DNA of 64,000 bases from Roseomonas sp. KE2513 (GTDB lineage: Bacteria; Pseudomonadota; Alphaproteobacteria; Acetobacterales; Acetobacteraceae): NCBI RefSeq assembly GCF_016107305.1, contig NZ_RCVR01000002.1, forward strand, positions 272,957 to 336,956, given 5' to 3'. A program made the translations under genes and the position numbers. A model generated the notes under the pieces. The model was given only the letters and a program-made list of their open reading frames with translations, ran no database searches and was not told the origin of the DNA. Below, in pieces: positions 26,734-36,205 of the stretch (position 1 is its first letter; each line of letters starts with the position of its first letter).

Positions 26734-26833
26734 CCGCCCTTTCACTCGCGCCCGGCGGCCCGGCCTTGCGCGAGATGCTTCTTGCCGGTGCCCAAGCGAG
26801 CACCGATCATCACGGGCTCGTGGAGGCGCTCTC

Positions 26834-27535
26834 ATGTCCGGCTCTCGGCCCGTGCTTGTTCTCGACGCTGATCCGGGTTTCGCCGCAACCGTCAGCGCCG
26901 CCCTCGCCGCGGAGGGCTGGCGGACGAAGGTTGTCGCGACCCCGGACGAGGCGCGGGTTTCCCTCCGCCGCGACGATCCCTGCATCGCCGTGCTGGACCT
27001 CAGCCTTCCTAACACCGCCGCCCTTGTGCGGGAGGCCGCCGGGCGGCCTGGCCTCTGCGTCATCGCGGTCGGCGATTCGGTGGAGATGGACCGCGTGCTC
27101 GGTCCCGAATGCGGCGCGGACGACTTCCTTGCCAAGCCCTTGCCGCCCGGGGAGGTGGTCGCACACGTGCGGGCGCTCAGCCGCCGACTGGACGCTGCCC
27201 TGCGCCCCGCCAAGGATGCCCCGCCCCGGACCGCCGCGTGGAGCCTCGGCGGGCTGAGGATGGAGCCCGCCCGCCGGCGCGTGGTCGCCACGGACGGCAC
27301 GGAAACGCGGCTGACCGGCGGCGAGGCAGGCTTCCTCGCGGTGCTGCTCGACTCCGAGGACCACCTCGCCGCGCGCGAGACGATCTCGGAGCGGGTCCTC
27401 GGACGCCGCCTCCTGCCGAACCAGCGGGGGGTGGATCAGATCGCCTCGAACCTTCGCCAGAAGCTCGGCGCGGCCTCGGCTGGCCATGTCACGGTCGTGG
27501 CGGTCAGCGGCAGGGGGTACCGGCTGGTATGGTGA
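26834..27535 (+). CDS. OmpR-type response regulator, orphan
   Basis: This 233-residue protein has an N-terminal receiver domain and a C-terminal winged-helix DNA-binding domain. The receiver keeps the acidic pocket (LDADPG at residues 10-15), the phospho-acceptor D55 (VLDLSLP) and the switch Lys K101 (LAKPLPP). The output domain ends with the OmpR-type HVTVVAVSGRGYRLVW. No histidine kinase gene is adjacent, so its partner is elsewhere. A GGAGG site precedes ATG 26834. It sits directly before the glycan cluster and could regulate it, but this is only positional inference. Confidence 0.88.
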   Translation: MSGSRPVLVLDADPGFAATVSAALAAEGWRTKVVATPDEARVSLRRDDPCIAVLDLSLPNTAALVREAAGRPGLCVIAVGDSVEMDRVLGPECGADDFLAKPLPPGEVVAHVRALSRRLDAALRPAKDAPPRTAAWSLGGLRMEPARRRVVATDGTETRLTGGEAGFLAVLLDSEDHLAARETISERVLGRRLLPNQRGVDQIASNLRQKLGAASAGHVTVVAVSGRGYRLVW

Positions 27536-27744
27536 GCGGGCGCCGCCCTTCGTGACGTCCAGGACGGGCGCGCGCGCTCGCCAAGCCCTTCCGCCGCGGG
27601 CGTCCGGATGGTTCAAGCCATCCAGGGCCGTTATGATCCGGCCTGACGCGCGGACCGGTTCACAGGAAACAGCCCCATGCTTCTCCGCTCCCCGGCGGCC
27701 ACGGCACGCCGCCTCCCCCACCCCGCCGGCGGGATGGGCTGAGC

Positions 27745-28725
27745 GTGGGAAGCGTCCTTGTCACGGGGGCCGCGGGCTTCATCGGCGCCCATCTCTGCCG
27801 CGCCCTGCTCGCGCGCGGGGAGCGGGTCATCGGCCTCGACAACTTCAATCCCTATTATGACCCTGCCCTGAAGGAGGCGCGGCTGGCCGCCCTTACCGGG
27901 AATGCGCCGCCCGGCGCCTTCCGCATGCACCGGATCGACCTCGCGGATACCGAGGCGCTGCTGGGGATGATGGCCGCCGAGCCCGATATCGACCGCGTCG
28001 CGCATCTTGGCGCCCAGGCGGGGGTGCGCTGGTCGCTGGAGGCGCCCTTCGCCTATGCGGCCGCCAACGTCACCGGGCATCTCGGCATCCTCGAGGGCAT
28101 CCGGCGGAGCGAAGGACGCATCCGCCACACCGTCTATGCCTCCACCAGCTCGGTTTACGGCTCGCGCACGGACGGGCCCTTCCGCGAGACGGACCGGGTG
28201 GACAACCCCGCCTCCCTCTATGCCGCGACCAAGGCGGCGGGGGAGCTGATGAGCAAGGTCTATACCCAGCTCTACCGCCTGCCGCTCACGGGGCTCCGCT
28301 TCTTCACCGTCTATGGCCCCTGGGGCCGGCCGGACATGGCCTACTGGCTCTTCACCGACGCCATGCTGAAGGGGGAACCGATCAAGCTCTTCAACGGCGG
28401 GCGGATGCGGCGGGACTTCACCTTCGTGGACGACATCGTGGCCGGCGTAATTGCCGCGCTGGACAATCCGCCCGCCGATGGTGGCCACCGCCTCTACAAC
28501 ATTGGCAACAGCCGGCAGGAGGAGCTGCTCGACATGGTCTCCATCCTGGAGGAGTTGCTGGGGGTGAAGGCCGTCCGCGTGCTCCAGCCGATGCAGCCCG
28601 GCGACGTGCCGGCCACCTTCGCCGACGTCTCGGCCATGAAGCGCGATTTCGGCTGGGAGCCGACGACCGACCTGCGCGACGGGCTCGGCCACTTCGTTGG
28701 CTGGTGGCGAGGGCACTTCGGATGA
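27745..28725 (+). CDS. NAD-dependent sugar epimerase, UDP-glucuronate 4-epimerase-like
   Basis: This 326-residue extended SDR protein starts at GTG 27745. It shows the nucleotide-binding GAAGFIGAHL near residue 8, the catalytic Ser region STSSVYG and the YAATKAAGE motif (Tyr-x-x-x-Lys). The substrate region LDNFNPYYDPALKEARL and FFTVYGPWGRPDMA are characteristic of UDP-glucuronate 4-epimerases, which make UDP-galacturonate. It is the first gene of the glycan cluster. The next gene appears to begin within its last codons. Confidence 0.9.
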   Translation: MGSVLVTGAAGFIGAHLCRALLARGERVIGLDNFNPYYDPALKEARLAALTGNAPPGAFRMHRIDLADTEALLGMMAAEPDIDRVAHLGAQAGVRWSLEAPFAYAAANVTGHLGILEGIRRSEGRIRHTVYASTSSVYGSRTDGPFRETDRVDNPASLYAATKAAGELMSKVYTQLYRLPLTGLRFFTVYGPWGRPDMAYWLFTDAMLKGEPIKLFNGGRMRRDFTFVDDIVAGVIAALDNPPADGGHRLYNIGNSRQEELLDMVSILEELLGVKAVRVLQPMQPGDVPATFADVSAMKRDFGWEPTTDLRDGLGHFVGWWRGHFG

Positions 28726-29878
28726 GGCGCGGGCCGGAGCGGAGGGCTTAGCCATTCCCGCCTTCCTGCCGCTCGTCGCCCCGCCGATCGTCATCTTCTC
28801 CTTTACCCGGCCCGACTACCTCGGGCGACTCTGCCAGTCTCTGAAGGCGCAGGAAGGCGTGGCCGTCACGGGGCGGCAGATGCACCTCATGCAGGACGGC
28901 TCGCGCTCCCCGCGCTCGGGCGTCGTCTACGGCGATCCCGCCCTCATCGAGAGGAGCATCGCGGTGTTCCGCGAGCACTTCCCCGAGGGCACGGTGCACG
29001 CCTCCCCGGAGAACCTCGGCGTCGCGATGAACATCCAGCGTGGCGAGGAGCTCGTCTTCCGCCGGCTGCACGCCGAGATCGGCTACTTCTTCGAGGAGGA
29101 CCTCGAACTCGGCCCCTGGTACCTCTGCATGCTCGAGGAGATGCGCCGCCAGCTCGGCCCGCATCCGGAGGTCGGCTACATCGCCGCCTATGGGGACCAC
29201 GCCATCCCCTCCGATCCGGCCGCGCCCCGGCTCGTGCCGCTGGAGCACCACTGGGGCTTCGGCCTGACGCGCCGCTGCTGGAAGGCCATGCAGCCCTGGC
29301 TGGAGCCCTTCCTGCAAGTCTATGCGGAGGTGGACTACCGCGCTCGGCCGGACCTGCGCATCGTCGAGCTCTACGCGGAGAAGGCGGTTGCCCACACCGC
29401 CTCCTCTCAGGACGTGGCGAAGACGATGGCCTGCGCCGATCTCGGCTTCGCCCGGATCAACACCGATGTCTGCTACGCCCGCTACATCGGCGCGCTCGGC
29501 GAATCCTTCCGCCCCGCGGATTTCAGCGTGCTGGGCTTCGACGAGATGGCCTACGTGACCGCGCCGCCCGCGCAGCCGCCCGTCATCACCCGGACCGCCG
29601 TGGATGAGATCATCCGGATGAAGCGCGAGGCCTGCGTCGAGCATCGCCGGCACGCCTTCGACGCGGAGCTGGCGGCGATGCGACAGCGCCTGAGCAACCC
29701 GGACCGCCCGGTGACCCGTGAGCAGCTCGACACGCTCTGGCTTCTCCTCATGGACCGCCTGCCGGACGACGAGGAGTATTACCGGCAGAATGTCGGGCTG
29801 ATCTCCCTGCGGGAGGTCCGCCGCGCCCTGCTGCAGAGCGACGAGGCGAAGGCCAAGAGCTGCTACATGCTGCCCTGA
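28697..29878 (+). CDS. Glycosyltransferase-like protein (GT-A type), start uncertain
   Basis: This protein of up to 393 residues opens its conserved part with APPIVIFSFTRPDYLGRLCQSL, a typical GT-A N-terminus. A DGS (LMQDGSRS) and a YFFEEDLELG segment follow; the latter acidic cluster is a likely metal- and nucleotide-sugar-binding site as in GnT-I-like transferases. The only in-frame standard-type start is TTG 28697, inside the end of the epimerase gene; no ATG or GTG fits, so the true start may be another rare codon nearer the conserved region. Its C-terminal 100 residues are helical. Donor and acceptor are unknown. Confidence 0.75.
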   Translation: MAGGEGTSDEARAGAEGLAIPAFLPLVAPPIVIFSFTRPDYLGRLCQSLKAQEGVAVTGRQMHLMQDGSRSPRSGVVYGDPALIERSIAVFREHFPEGTVHASPENLGVAMNIQRGEELVFRRLHAEIGYFFEEDLELGPWYLCMLEEMRRQLGPHPEVGYIAAYGDHAIPSDPAAPRLVPLEHHWGFGLTRRCWKAMQPWLEPFLQVYAEVDYRARPDLRIVELYAEKAVAHTASSQDVAKTMACADLGFARINTDVCYARYIGALGESFRPADFSVLGFDEMAYVTAPPAQPPVITRTAVDEIIRMKREACVEHRRHAFDAELAAMRQRLSNPDRPVTREQLDTLWLLLMDRLPDDEEYYRQNVGLISLREVRRALLQSDEAKAKSCYMLP

Positions 29879-30014
29879 TCCGGCGGATCGCGCCCCGGCG
29901 ACCGCCCCGCCACTTCTTGCCAAGGCGCAGCGACTGTGCGGAAATATCGCGGCGCGGGCGCCCCGCGATGAAGATGGTGAAACCGGAACCCTCCATGCCC
30001 GACTACTCGGCGCC

Positions 30015-30653
30015 GTGATCCGGGGACACCTGGACGCGCTCACCCCCCTCGGCTTCGTCGAGGGCTGGTGCTTCGACGATGAGGAGCCCGACCGGACGCT
30101 CCCTGTCCTCGTCAGGAGCCCCGAAGGAGAGGAACTCGCCGCGGGCCACGCGAACCTCTTCCGTGCGGATCTGGCCCATGTTCGATTCGGCCACGGCTGG
30201 TGCGCCTTCCGGCTGCGCCTCTCCCTGCCCGTTGAAGAAGCGGCCGCGACGCCGCTCGAACTGAGCGTTCCCGGGAACGGGCGGGAAATCGAGGCGCCGC
30301 GCGTCCTGCCGATCCGCGCGGGCGCCGAGCCCTCCTGCAACACCATCGCCAAGGTCATCGCCGCCGATCCGACCGTGACGGGCGCCATCGAGCAGCTCCG
30401 CGCCTACGGCCCGGTGCTGGAGGACTTCATGACCCGGCGCGGCATCGATGACTTCATCCACACGGCCTATGTCTACGTCCTCGGCCGGCCGGTGGACCTG
30501 GACGGGTTGGCCATCTACGGCCCGCTGCTGGAGATGGGCGCGCTCTCGCCCTACGGGCTGCTGGCCCTGCTCGCGGCCAGCGACGAGTTCCACGCACGCC
30601 CGCGCTTCCTCGCCGCCCCCAACTCGCCCGCCTTCGTGTTCCGCCGGTCATGA
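30015..30653 (+). CDS. GW-type beta-sandwich plus DUF4214 protein
   Basis: This 212-residue protein starts at GTG 30015. Residues 1-85 form a beta-rich module with the signature GFVEGWCFDDE, a variable middle and GHGWCAFRLRLSL. This is the same layout as modules in the giant glycosyltransferases downstream. Residues 110-195 resemble DUF4214 (HTAYVYVLGRPVDLDGLAIY, then LLALLAASDEF), a domain found in surface and glycan-linked proteins. No signal peptide is visible. It overlaps the following gene by 4 bp. Its role is probably tied to the glycosyltransferases, but the mechanism is unknown. Confidence 0.75.
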   Translation: MIRGHLDALTPLGFVEGWCFDDEEPDRTLPVLVRSPEGEELAAGHANLFRADLAHVRFGHGWCAFRLRLSLPVEEAAATPLELSVPGNGREIEAPRVLPIRAGAEPSCNTIAKVIAADPTVTGAIEQLRAYGPVLEDFMTRRGIDDFIHTAYVYVLGRPVDLDGLAIYGPLLEMGALSPYGLLALLAASDEFHARPRFLAAPNSPAFVFRRS

Positions 30654-31744
30654 GCGAGGGCAACGCGGCGCTGCCCGAGTTCCGGGGGCGCCTGCTGGTT
30701 TCCATCCCCGGATCCTGGATCGACCGGCTGCGCCTGCCCGGCTCGCTTTTCGGGCGCGAGGTGCTGCGCGACATCGCCATGCCCGTCGAGCTTCGCGCGG
30801 CGCTCGCGCTGCTCTCGGCCGAGGCGGACGCGCAGTCGGTGCCGCTGCAATTCGTGGCCCGGCCTGAGATCTTCACCCATGGCCGCTCCCGCGCCTGGCT
30901 CGACGACCGCATCGGCAACGCGCGGGACCACGTCATCCTCACCGACGGGCACACGCTTCGCACCCTGCCTGGGCTGCGCAACCACATGTTCTTCTACCCC
31001 CGCGGCATCCCCGCGCAGGAGGCGGCGCTGCGGCGCCTGATCGGCATCGCGCCCGAGCTGTTCAGCGGCCTCGCCTCCCAGATCAACGGCGGCCTGGCCT
31101 TTCGCTGCGGTGGCGCCTGGCACCGTCCGCCGGGGGTGCATCTCCGGCTGCGCACCACGCCCGATACGGGGCGGGTGGAGCGCTTCCCCTTCCTCGCCGC
31201 CCGGCTCCACGACGATGCCGACCCGCGGCCGGTCAAGGCGGCGCCCGCCGGCGAGGCGCTGCCGGAGGACCGGCCGGTCCGCTACGTTCCCCTGAGCGAG
31301 ACCGCCCTGGCCGACGGAGTCTTCATGCGGGACCTCGCGGAGAGGGTGCAGCGCGCGATCTTCGGCGGGCCAGAGCGGCTGTTGCTGGAACTCTCGCGGC
31401 CCGAGGGCTCGCCGAGCGCAACGGACCGGATGGCGGCCGCGACGCTCGCCTTCTCGGAAACGCGCGTCGCCTTCCCGCGCAGCCCTTCTCGGAACGTGCA
31501 GTTCGTCACGGCGCCGCCGCGCGGGCTACGAATGGATTCGCTACTGATACATCCTGGCATCGCCTTCTGGCGCTACGGTCTCGACTTCTACGGTGCGGCC
31601 GAGCGGATCGAGGTTCCGGTGGGGACGAACCCCGTCAACCGCTTTCGCAACCTCCTCTCCTCCTGGCTCGGGCGGCCGGTCGCCGTGCTCCGCCAGGACG
31701 CGGTCGGCGAGGTGCCGCGCGTGACGCTGAGCGAGGCGCCATGA
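30650..31744 (+). CDS. Unrecognised protein in the glycan cluster
   Basis: This encodes 364 residues that I do not recognise. The N-terminus (EFRGRLLVSIPGSWIDRLRL) and several later segments (HVILTDGHTLRTLPGLRNH, MFFYPRGIPAQEAALRRLIG) look globular, with mixed alpha/beta structure. There is no signal peptide, membrane span or recognisable nucleotide-binding loop. The gene overlaps both neighbours by 4 bp (ATGA), so it is translationally coupled to the DUF4214 protein upstream and the GT4 glycosyltransferase downstream. This strongly suggests a function in the same assembly step. Confidence 0.7.
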   Translation: MSEGNAALPEFRGRLLVSIPGSWIDRLRLPGSLFGREVLRDIAMPVELRAALALLSAEADAQSVPLQFVARPEIFTHGRSRAWLDDRIGNARDHVILTDGHTLRTLPGLRNHMFFYPRGIPAQEAALRRLIGIAPELFSGLASQINGGLAFRCGGAWHRPPGVHLRLRTTPDTGRVERFPFLAARLHDDADPRPVKAAPAGEALPEDRPVRYVPLSETALADGVFMRDLAERVQRAIFGGPERLLLELSRPEGSPSATDRMAAATLAFSETRVAFPRSPSRNVQFVTAPPRGLRMDSLLIHPGIAFWRYGLDFYGAAERIEVPVGTNPVNRFRNLLSSWLGRPVAVLRQDAVGEVPRVTLSEAP

Positions 31745-32835
31745 GCACGACGGCCACGCGCCCGCGCCTGAACATCGATATTGGCCCGCTGCTCGAGGAC
31801 CAGTGGACCGGCATCTCCGTCTTTACCCGGCGCCTCGTGCAGGCGCTCGATGCCAGCGGGCGGCTGGACCTCTCCTTCAGCGTGCGGATGATGCAGCTCC
31901 ACGCCGCCGAGGTGCGCGAGACCATCCGCCACGGCTCCGGCGCCTTCCTGCGCGCGCAACTCGACAAGCGCGACGCGGCGGAGCGCCCGCCGCTGGACCC
32001 TGCCCTGCCGCTCTTCTACCCCTCGGTAAAGTCCCACCCGAACATCGTGCCGCGCGAGGCGAGCACGATCCACGACATGAGCACGCTTGTGATGCCGGAG
32101 ACGCATGACGAGCGGAATGTCGCCCATCACCTCGATCCACTGCGCAACGAGCTCTCGACCGACGAGGTGGTGTTCTGCGTCTCCGAGGCGACGCGGCGCG
32201 CGGTCTGCGCCACCTTTCCTTGGGCCGAGCGCCGCACGCGCCTGCTCATGCAATACGTGGACTGGCCCGAGGAATTCGCGGCCTATGAGCGCAACCTTCC
32301 GCCGGTGGAGCTGGACCGCTACGCCGTGGTGATCGGCACGATCGAGCCGCGCAAGAACCTCGACCTGCTGCTGCGCGCGCTGGAGCATCCCGCCGTCGCC
32401 GCCTCGCGCCTCACCTTCTTTGTGATCGGCAAGCGCGGCTGGCTGGTGGACCAAGCCCTGGCGCGGCTGCGGCCGGAAGTGGCGCAGCGCGTGAAGTTCA
32501 CCGGATTCGTCTCGGAATTCGTGAAGTACCGCCTGCTGAAGTCGGCCGAGTTCCTTGTTCTCCCCTCCGTTTACGAGGGCTTCGGCATCCCGGCGGTGGA
32601 GGCGATGAGCCTCGGCAAGCCCGTGCTCGCTTCCCTCACCTCCAGCTTCCCGGAGGTGATCGGCAATGCCGGCCTCTTCTTCGACCCCTTCTCGGTGGAC
32701 GAGTTCGCTCTTGCGCTGAAGGAGATGTCTGACGTGCGCCGCGCGGCGGAACTCGCGCCCAAGGCGCTTGCCCAGGCCGCTTCCTTCAGCCCGCAGCGGA
32801 TGGCGGCGCCTGTGCTGGACTGGCTGGGCGCCTGA
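31741..32835 (+). CDS. Family 4 glycosyltransferase
   Basis: This 364-residue GT-B retaining glycosyltransferase has the donor-binding C-terminal half typical of GT4: VVIGTIEPRKNLDLLLRAL near residue 198, VKFTGFVSEFVKYRLLKSAE, and the E-x7-E signature YEGFGIPAVEAMSLGKPVLAS near residue 278. The N-terminal half begins RLNIDIGPLLEDQWTGISVF, as in GT4 mannosyl- or rhamnosyltransferases. It ends the first plus-strand operon; the next three to four genes are on the minus strand. Cytoplasmic or membrane-associated; sugar specificity unknown. Confidence 0.9.
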   Translation: MSTTATRPRLNIDIGPLLEDQWTGISVFTRRLVQALDASGRLDLSFSVRMMQLHAAEVRETIRHGSGAFLRAQLDKRDAAERPPLDPALPLFYPSVKSHPNIVPREASTIHDMSTLVMPETHDERNVAHHLDPLRNELSTDEVVFCVSEATRRAVCATFPWAERRTRLLMQYVDWPEEFAAYERNLPPVELDRYAVVIGTIEPRKNLDLLLRALEHPAVAASRLTFFVIGKRGWLVDQALARLRPEVAQRVKFTGFVSEFVKYRLLKSAEFLVLPSVYEGFGIPAVEAMSLGKPVLASLTSSFPEVIGNAGLFFDPFSVDEFALALKEMSDVRRAAELAPKALAQAASFSPQRMAAPVLDWLGA

Positions 32836-32847
32836 GGCCCACCCGGT

Positions 32848-33573
32848 TCAGACCGAGCGCGCCTCGATCCCCCGGAGTGCGACACCGAGCATGCGCGGGT
32901 CGGACTGGCCGCGGTTGAGGGGCGAGTCCGTGCGCACGACGTCAATGTCGAGACGCATGGCGCCACCGCGGGACACCTCGGCTGGCGGCGGCTGCGCCAC
33001 CAGCACGCGCCCCTCGGGCCCCTGCTCAAGGGTTACGGTCGCCCAGGCGCCGCCATCGAGCGCGACGCGGACATCGCCCAGCACCTCCGGGCAGAAGGCG
33101 GAGTGGACGAGGAGCCGGATCTCGGCCGGCTGCGCCACGCGGGGCAGGAAGACGGCCGCGCGCGGCTCAGGGCCGATCCAGCGGAAGGAACGGCCGTTCG
33201 CACCCGTCTCGGCGTCGTAGAAGCCCTCCTGCCGCATCTCCCGGTCGCAGACGACCAGCGCCTCGGTCGGGAGCGAGGGCTCGGGCTCGGGCTGGAGAGG
33301 CTCGACCGCCTGCACGGCGGCCGGCCCCGGATCGCCCCATTCCATCAGGCCCACGCCGGAATTAAGGGTGAGTTGCATCGCTTCCATCGCCGCCAGCCGC
33401 TGCAGCAGCCATGCCGCCGCCGCCTCCGGCGAGAGGCCGGCGAGCTCCGTTGCGTACCGGTCGAGGATGCGGCGCTGCAGGGCGTGGTCGGCCGGGAGCG
33501 CGCCGGACGATTCGGCGGCGCCCCGGAGATCCGCCGCGGCAAACGCGCCGCCCTGCATCGAGTGCCGGACCAT
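32848..33573 (-). CDS. GPEP-motif beta-rich protein, paralogue of the 46049 gene
   Basis: This 241-residue protein has an N-terminal helical region (LQRRILDRYATELAGLSPEA, AWLLQRLAAMEA) and a C-terminal beta-rich domain with EGFYDAE, FRWIGPEPRAAVFLP and VALDGGAW motifs. It aligns over its whole length with the protein at 46049-46798. No signal peptide is present. The beta domain resembles a carbohydrate-binding sandwich. Two paralogues flank the middle of the cluster, so they may serve two different transferases. Function unknown; the start at 33573 gives a plausible N-terminus but is not certain. Confidence 0.7.
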   Translation of the reverse strand: MVRHSMQGGAFAAADLRGAAESSGALPADHALQRRILDRYATELAGLSPEAAAAWLLQRLAAMEAMQLTLNSGVGLMEWGDPGPAAVQAVEPLQPEPEPSLPTEALVVCDREMRQEGFYDAETGANGRSFRWIGPEPRAAVFLPRVAQPAEIRLLVHSAFCPEVLGDVRVALDGGAWATVTLEQGPEGRVLVAQPPPAEVSRGGAMRLDIDVVRTDSPLNRGQSDPRMLGVALRGIEARSV

Positions 33574-33633
33574 CCTTCCCCCAACCGAATGCGGAGCGAC
33601 TCTACTGCACCCCCGTCCCGGCCGGAAGGGTGC

Positions 33634-34320
33634 TCAGTGCGCGGCCACCGGCGTCACGTCGTGCACGAGCGGGTAGAGCGCCTCGGCCAGCGCGAGGTCC
33701 TCGGCGGTCTTGATGACGTGCCCCGCGAGCCGGTTGATGCTGTTGAGCCCGACCTTGCCCGCATAGGTCGCGCACTGCCCGCCCTTGAAGGCGGCCAGGT
33801 AGGTGCTGCTGCGCCAGCCCGTGATCGACCAGGTGACGCGGCGCACCGGCGGCAGGTCCTGCGAGTTGGTCTTCTCGGACAGCGTGAAGTTCACGGGCTC
33901 GCCGCGGCAGAAGGCCTCCAGCGGCTCGTCCACGACGCTGAGCATGACGTCGTAGTCGCCGCCGATCATGTCCTCGGTGAAGCGCGCGATCTCGCCCACC
34001 GTCAGCAGCGGCGCGATGGAGTGCACCTGGAAGAGACGGTCGCAGGGATGCGTCTCAAGGAACTGCGCCACGAACTGCTCGCTGGTGGCGACGTTGTTCG
34101 CCAGCTCCGCCGGGCGCTTGTGGAAGTGCGCCCCCTCGGCCACCGCCATCTCGCCGAAGGTGTCGTGCTCGGAGTTCACCCAGACCTCGTCGAAGACACC
34201 GGCCGCGAGGCACTTGCGCACGGCGTGCACGAGGAGGGGCACGCCCTGCAATGGCAGCAGGTTCTTCTGCTTCAGGCGCTGGCTGCCCATCCGCGCCGGG
34301 ATCATCGCGATGTTCGTCAT
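33634..34320 (-). CDS. CMP-sugar synthetase-like cytidylyltransferase (NeuA/KdsB family)
   Basis: This 228-residue protein opens with the family signature MIPARMGSQRLKQKNLLP, the CTP-binding loop of acylneuraminate/KDO cytidylyltransferases. Later segments (EVWVNSEHDTFGEMA, HSIAPLLT) also fit. It would activate a 2-keto sugar acid, or a related sugar, as a CMP derivative. The ATG at 34320 is chosen because the signature follows at once; the longer open frame to 34530 overlaps the upstream gene. No sialic-acid or KDO synthase (NeuB/KdsA) is in the window, so the substrate is unclear. It is probably cotranscribed with the two genes upstream of it on this strand. Confidence 0.85.
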   Translation of the reverse strand: MTNIAMIPARMGSQRLKQKNLLPLQGVPLLVHAVRKCLAAGVFDEVWVNSEHDTFGEMAVAEGAHFHKRPAELANNVATSEQFVAQFLETHPCDRLFQVHSIAPLLTVGEIARFTEDMIGGDYDVMLSVVDEPLEAFCRGEPVNFTLSEKTNSQDLPPVRRVTWSITGWRSSTYLAAFKGGQCATYAGKVGLNSINRLAGHVIKTAEDLALAEALYPLVHDVTPVAAH

Positions 34321-34351
34321 GCTCGTCTCGTCCGGGTTGAACGGGCCCCGT

Positions 34352-35320
34352 TCAGGGTGCCCAGGGGCTGAGGAAGGTGAGCGGGTCCGTGGCCTGCGCG
34401 AGCCCCGCAATGGCGGCGCGGCCCATGGCCACCACCGCCTCGTTCGCGCTGCCGCCGATATGCGCTGTCGCGAGGAAGTTCGGCAGACCGAGGAGTTCCG
34501 TGTCCGTCGGCGGCTCGCTTGCGAAGACATCGAAGAGGGCGGCGGAGAGCTGTCCGGACTGCAGCGCCGCCTTCAGCGCCGCCTCGTCCACCAGGCCACC
34601 GCGCGCCGTGTTCACGAGCACCGCGCCCTTGCGCATGGCCGCGAGGCGCCCGGCATCGATCATGTTCGCCGTATCCGGCGTGGAGGGGACATGGAGCGAC
34701 ACCACGTCGGCTTCGGCGATCAGCGCGTCGAGGCCAACGCTCTCCACGCCATGGGCCGCGCAGAACTCCGAGATGTCGCGGATATCATGGGCGAGGACAC
34801 GCACCCCGATGGCGCGCAGCATCCGGGCAAGTTCCTTGCCCACATGCCCGCAGCCGATGAGGCCGACCGTCGCGTCCGAGATCTGCCGGCCGAGATATTG
34901 CCGCCAGATGCCCGCTCGGATCTCGGCCTGCGAAGTGGTGACGCCGCGCAGACCCGCAATCATGAAGCAGAGGGCGAGCTCGGCCACGGAACGGCGATTC
35001 ACTCCGCCGGTCCAGCCGACCTGCACGCCATGCGCGGCTGCAGCCTTGAGATCCACGTTGTCGAGGCCGACGCCGTACTTGCTGACGACCCGCAGCCCGG
35101 GCAGCGCCTCGAAAAGCGGGCCGCCGATCGCCTCCAGCGCCACCACGGCCGCCTCGTGCCCGCGGAGGAACTCGACGAGCTCCGCGCCCACCAGGGTGCG
35201 GCCCGTGTCGTTGAAGGTGACATTCGGGTAGAGCGCCGCGAGCTCCGCCCGCAGCACCGGATGACGCGAGAAGGAGCGCGAGAGAACCGCGATCCGCGTC
35301 TCGGTGGTGACGGCCATCAC
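34352..35320 (-). CDS. D-isomer-specific 2-hydroxyacid dehydrogenase
   Basis: This 322-residue NAD(P)-dependent dehydrogenase shows the Rossmann loop VGLIGCGHVGKELAR near residue 155, the catalytic Arg in NTARGGLVDE, the Glu in DVFASEPPTD and the catalytic His in TAHIGGSANEAV. It resembles phosphoglycerate dehydrogenases without the regulatory domain. It would interconvert a 2-keto acid and a 2-hydroxy acid. It overlaps the upstream hydratase gene by 4 bp and precedes the cytidylyltransferase, so the three probably act on a common keto-acid intermediate (inference). Confidence 0.9.
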   Translation of the reverse strand: MMAVTTETRIAVLSRSFSRHPVLRAELAALYPNVTFNDTGRTLVGAELVEFLRGHEAAVVALEAIGGPLFEALPGLRVVSKYGVGLDNVDLKAAAAHGVQVGWTGGVNRRSVAELALCFMIAGLRGVTTSQAEIRAGIWRQYLGRQISDATVGLIGCGHVGKELARMLRAIGVRVLAHDIRDISEFCAAHGVESVGLDALIAEADVVSLHVPSTPDTANMIDAGRLAAMRKGAVLVNTARGGLVDEAALKAALQSGQLSAALFDVFASEPPTDTELLGLPNFLATAHIGGSANEAVVAMGRAAIAGLAQATDPLTFLSPWAP

Positions 35321-36114
35321 GCGGCCTCCGCGAAGCGCAGTGAGGCGGACGCGCCGATCGCGGGGAAACGTGCGGTCACGCGCTTGCCCGCGGGCACCTC
35401 CACATAGCCCGTGCAGCTGCCGGTGACGATGACATGGCCCGCGCGCAGCGCGTAGCCGCGTGCGAGCGCGCTGCGGACAAAGGCGAGCAGCGGGCCGACC
35501 GGGCCGCCGTCGATGATGGCGCCGCCACCCTGCACCGGCTCCTGCCCTTCGATCTCGAGAATGACAGGCGCGTCGTTCAGGCGCGCGGGATCGCCGAGCG
35601 GCTGCCCACCGCCCACCACCAGCGAGCCCACTGCACCGGCATCGGCGACGAGCGCGAAGCCGCCATGTGCGCCGAGGCCAGAGAAGCGCGAGCCCGGCAC
35701 CTCGATCGTCGCGTGGACGGTGGAGATGGCGGCGAGAAGCCCCGCCTCGTCCAAGCCCGCATCCGCTTCGGTGAGATCGCGCGCGAGACGGAAGCCGTAC
35801 TCGCTCTCGACGCCGCGCTGGCGGGCGATGTTCGCGGGGATTTCGGCGCCGTCCTCGAAAGTGCGGTTCAGCGGCGTGGGCCCGAAGAACTGCCGCGGCA
35901 GGCCGAGGGTCGCGCGCACCGCCGAGATCGTCGCGCCGAGCTTGTAGGCACCAATGCCCCCAAGCCGCAAAACAATTTCGTCTTCAATTCTTTCCGCTTC
36001 TTCAATATTCAGCGGAAGCTCATCCTGTAACGGCGTGATGACATCAAGACCGTCGAACACGGCGGCAACCTTGAGCGCCAACTCGCGATGGCGCGCATCG
36101 TGTTGATTCAGCAC
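35317..36114 (-). CDS. 2-keto-4-pentenoate hydratase / FAH-family protein
   Basis: This 265-residue protein belongs to the fumarylacetoacetate hydrolase superfamily, hydratase/decarboxylase branch. Features include IGAYKLGATISAVRATLGL, a metal-binding Glu region ESEYGFRLARDL and the conserved GGAIIDGGPVGPLLAFV and VIVTGSCTG segments near the C-terminus. Such enzymes act on 2-keto acids with Mg or Mn. In a sugar cluster an aromatic catabolic role is unlikely, so it may add water to, or cleave, a 3-deoxy-2-keto sugar acid. It is the first gene of the minus-strand operon and diverges from the IMPase-like gene. Confidence 0.85.
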   Translation of the reverse strand: MLNQHDARHRELALKVAAVFDGLDVITPLQDELPLNIEEAERIEDEIVLRLGGIGAYKLGATISAVRATLGLPRQFFGPTPLNRTFEDGAEIPANIARQRGVESEYGFRLARDLTEADAGLDEAGLLAAISTVHATIEVPGSRFSGLGAHGGFALVADAGAVGSLVVGGGQPLGDPARLNDAPVILEIEGQEPVQGGGAIIDGGPVGPLLAFVRSALARGYALRAGHVIVTGSCTGYVEVPAGKRVTARFPAIGASASLRFAEAA

Positions 36115-36205
36115 CTAATCGCTCCTTACTCACCGTTTTCTGATTGCCACAGGGGTCGAGCAACTGTAAAGAGTTCGTGAGCTTGGCCGCCAAAGGGACT
36201 TTCAC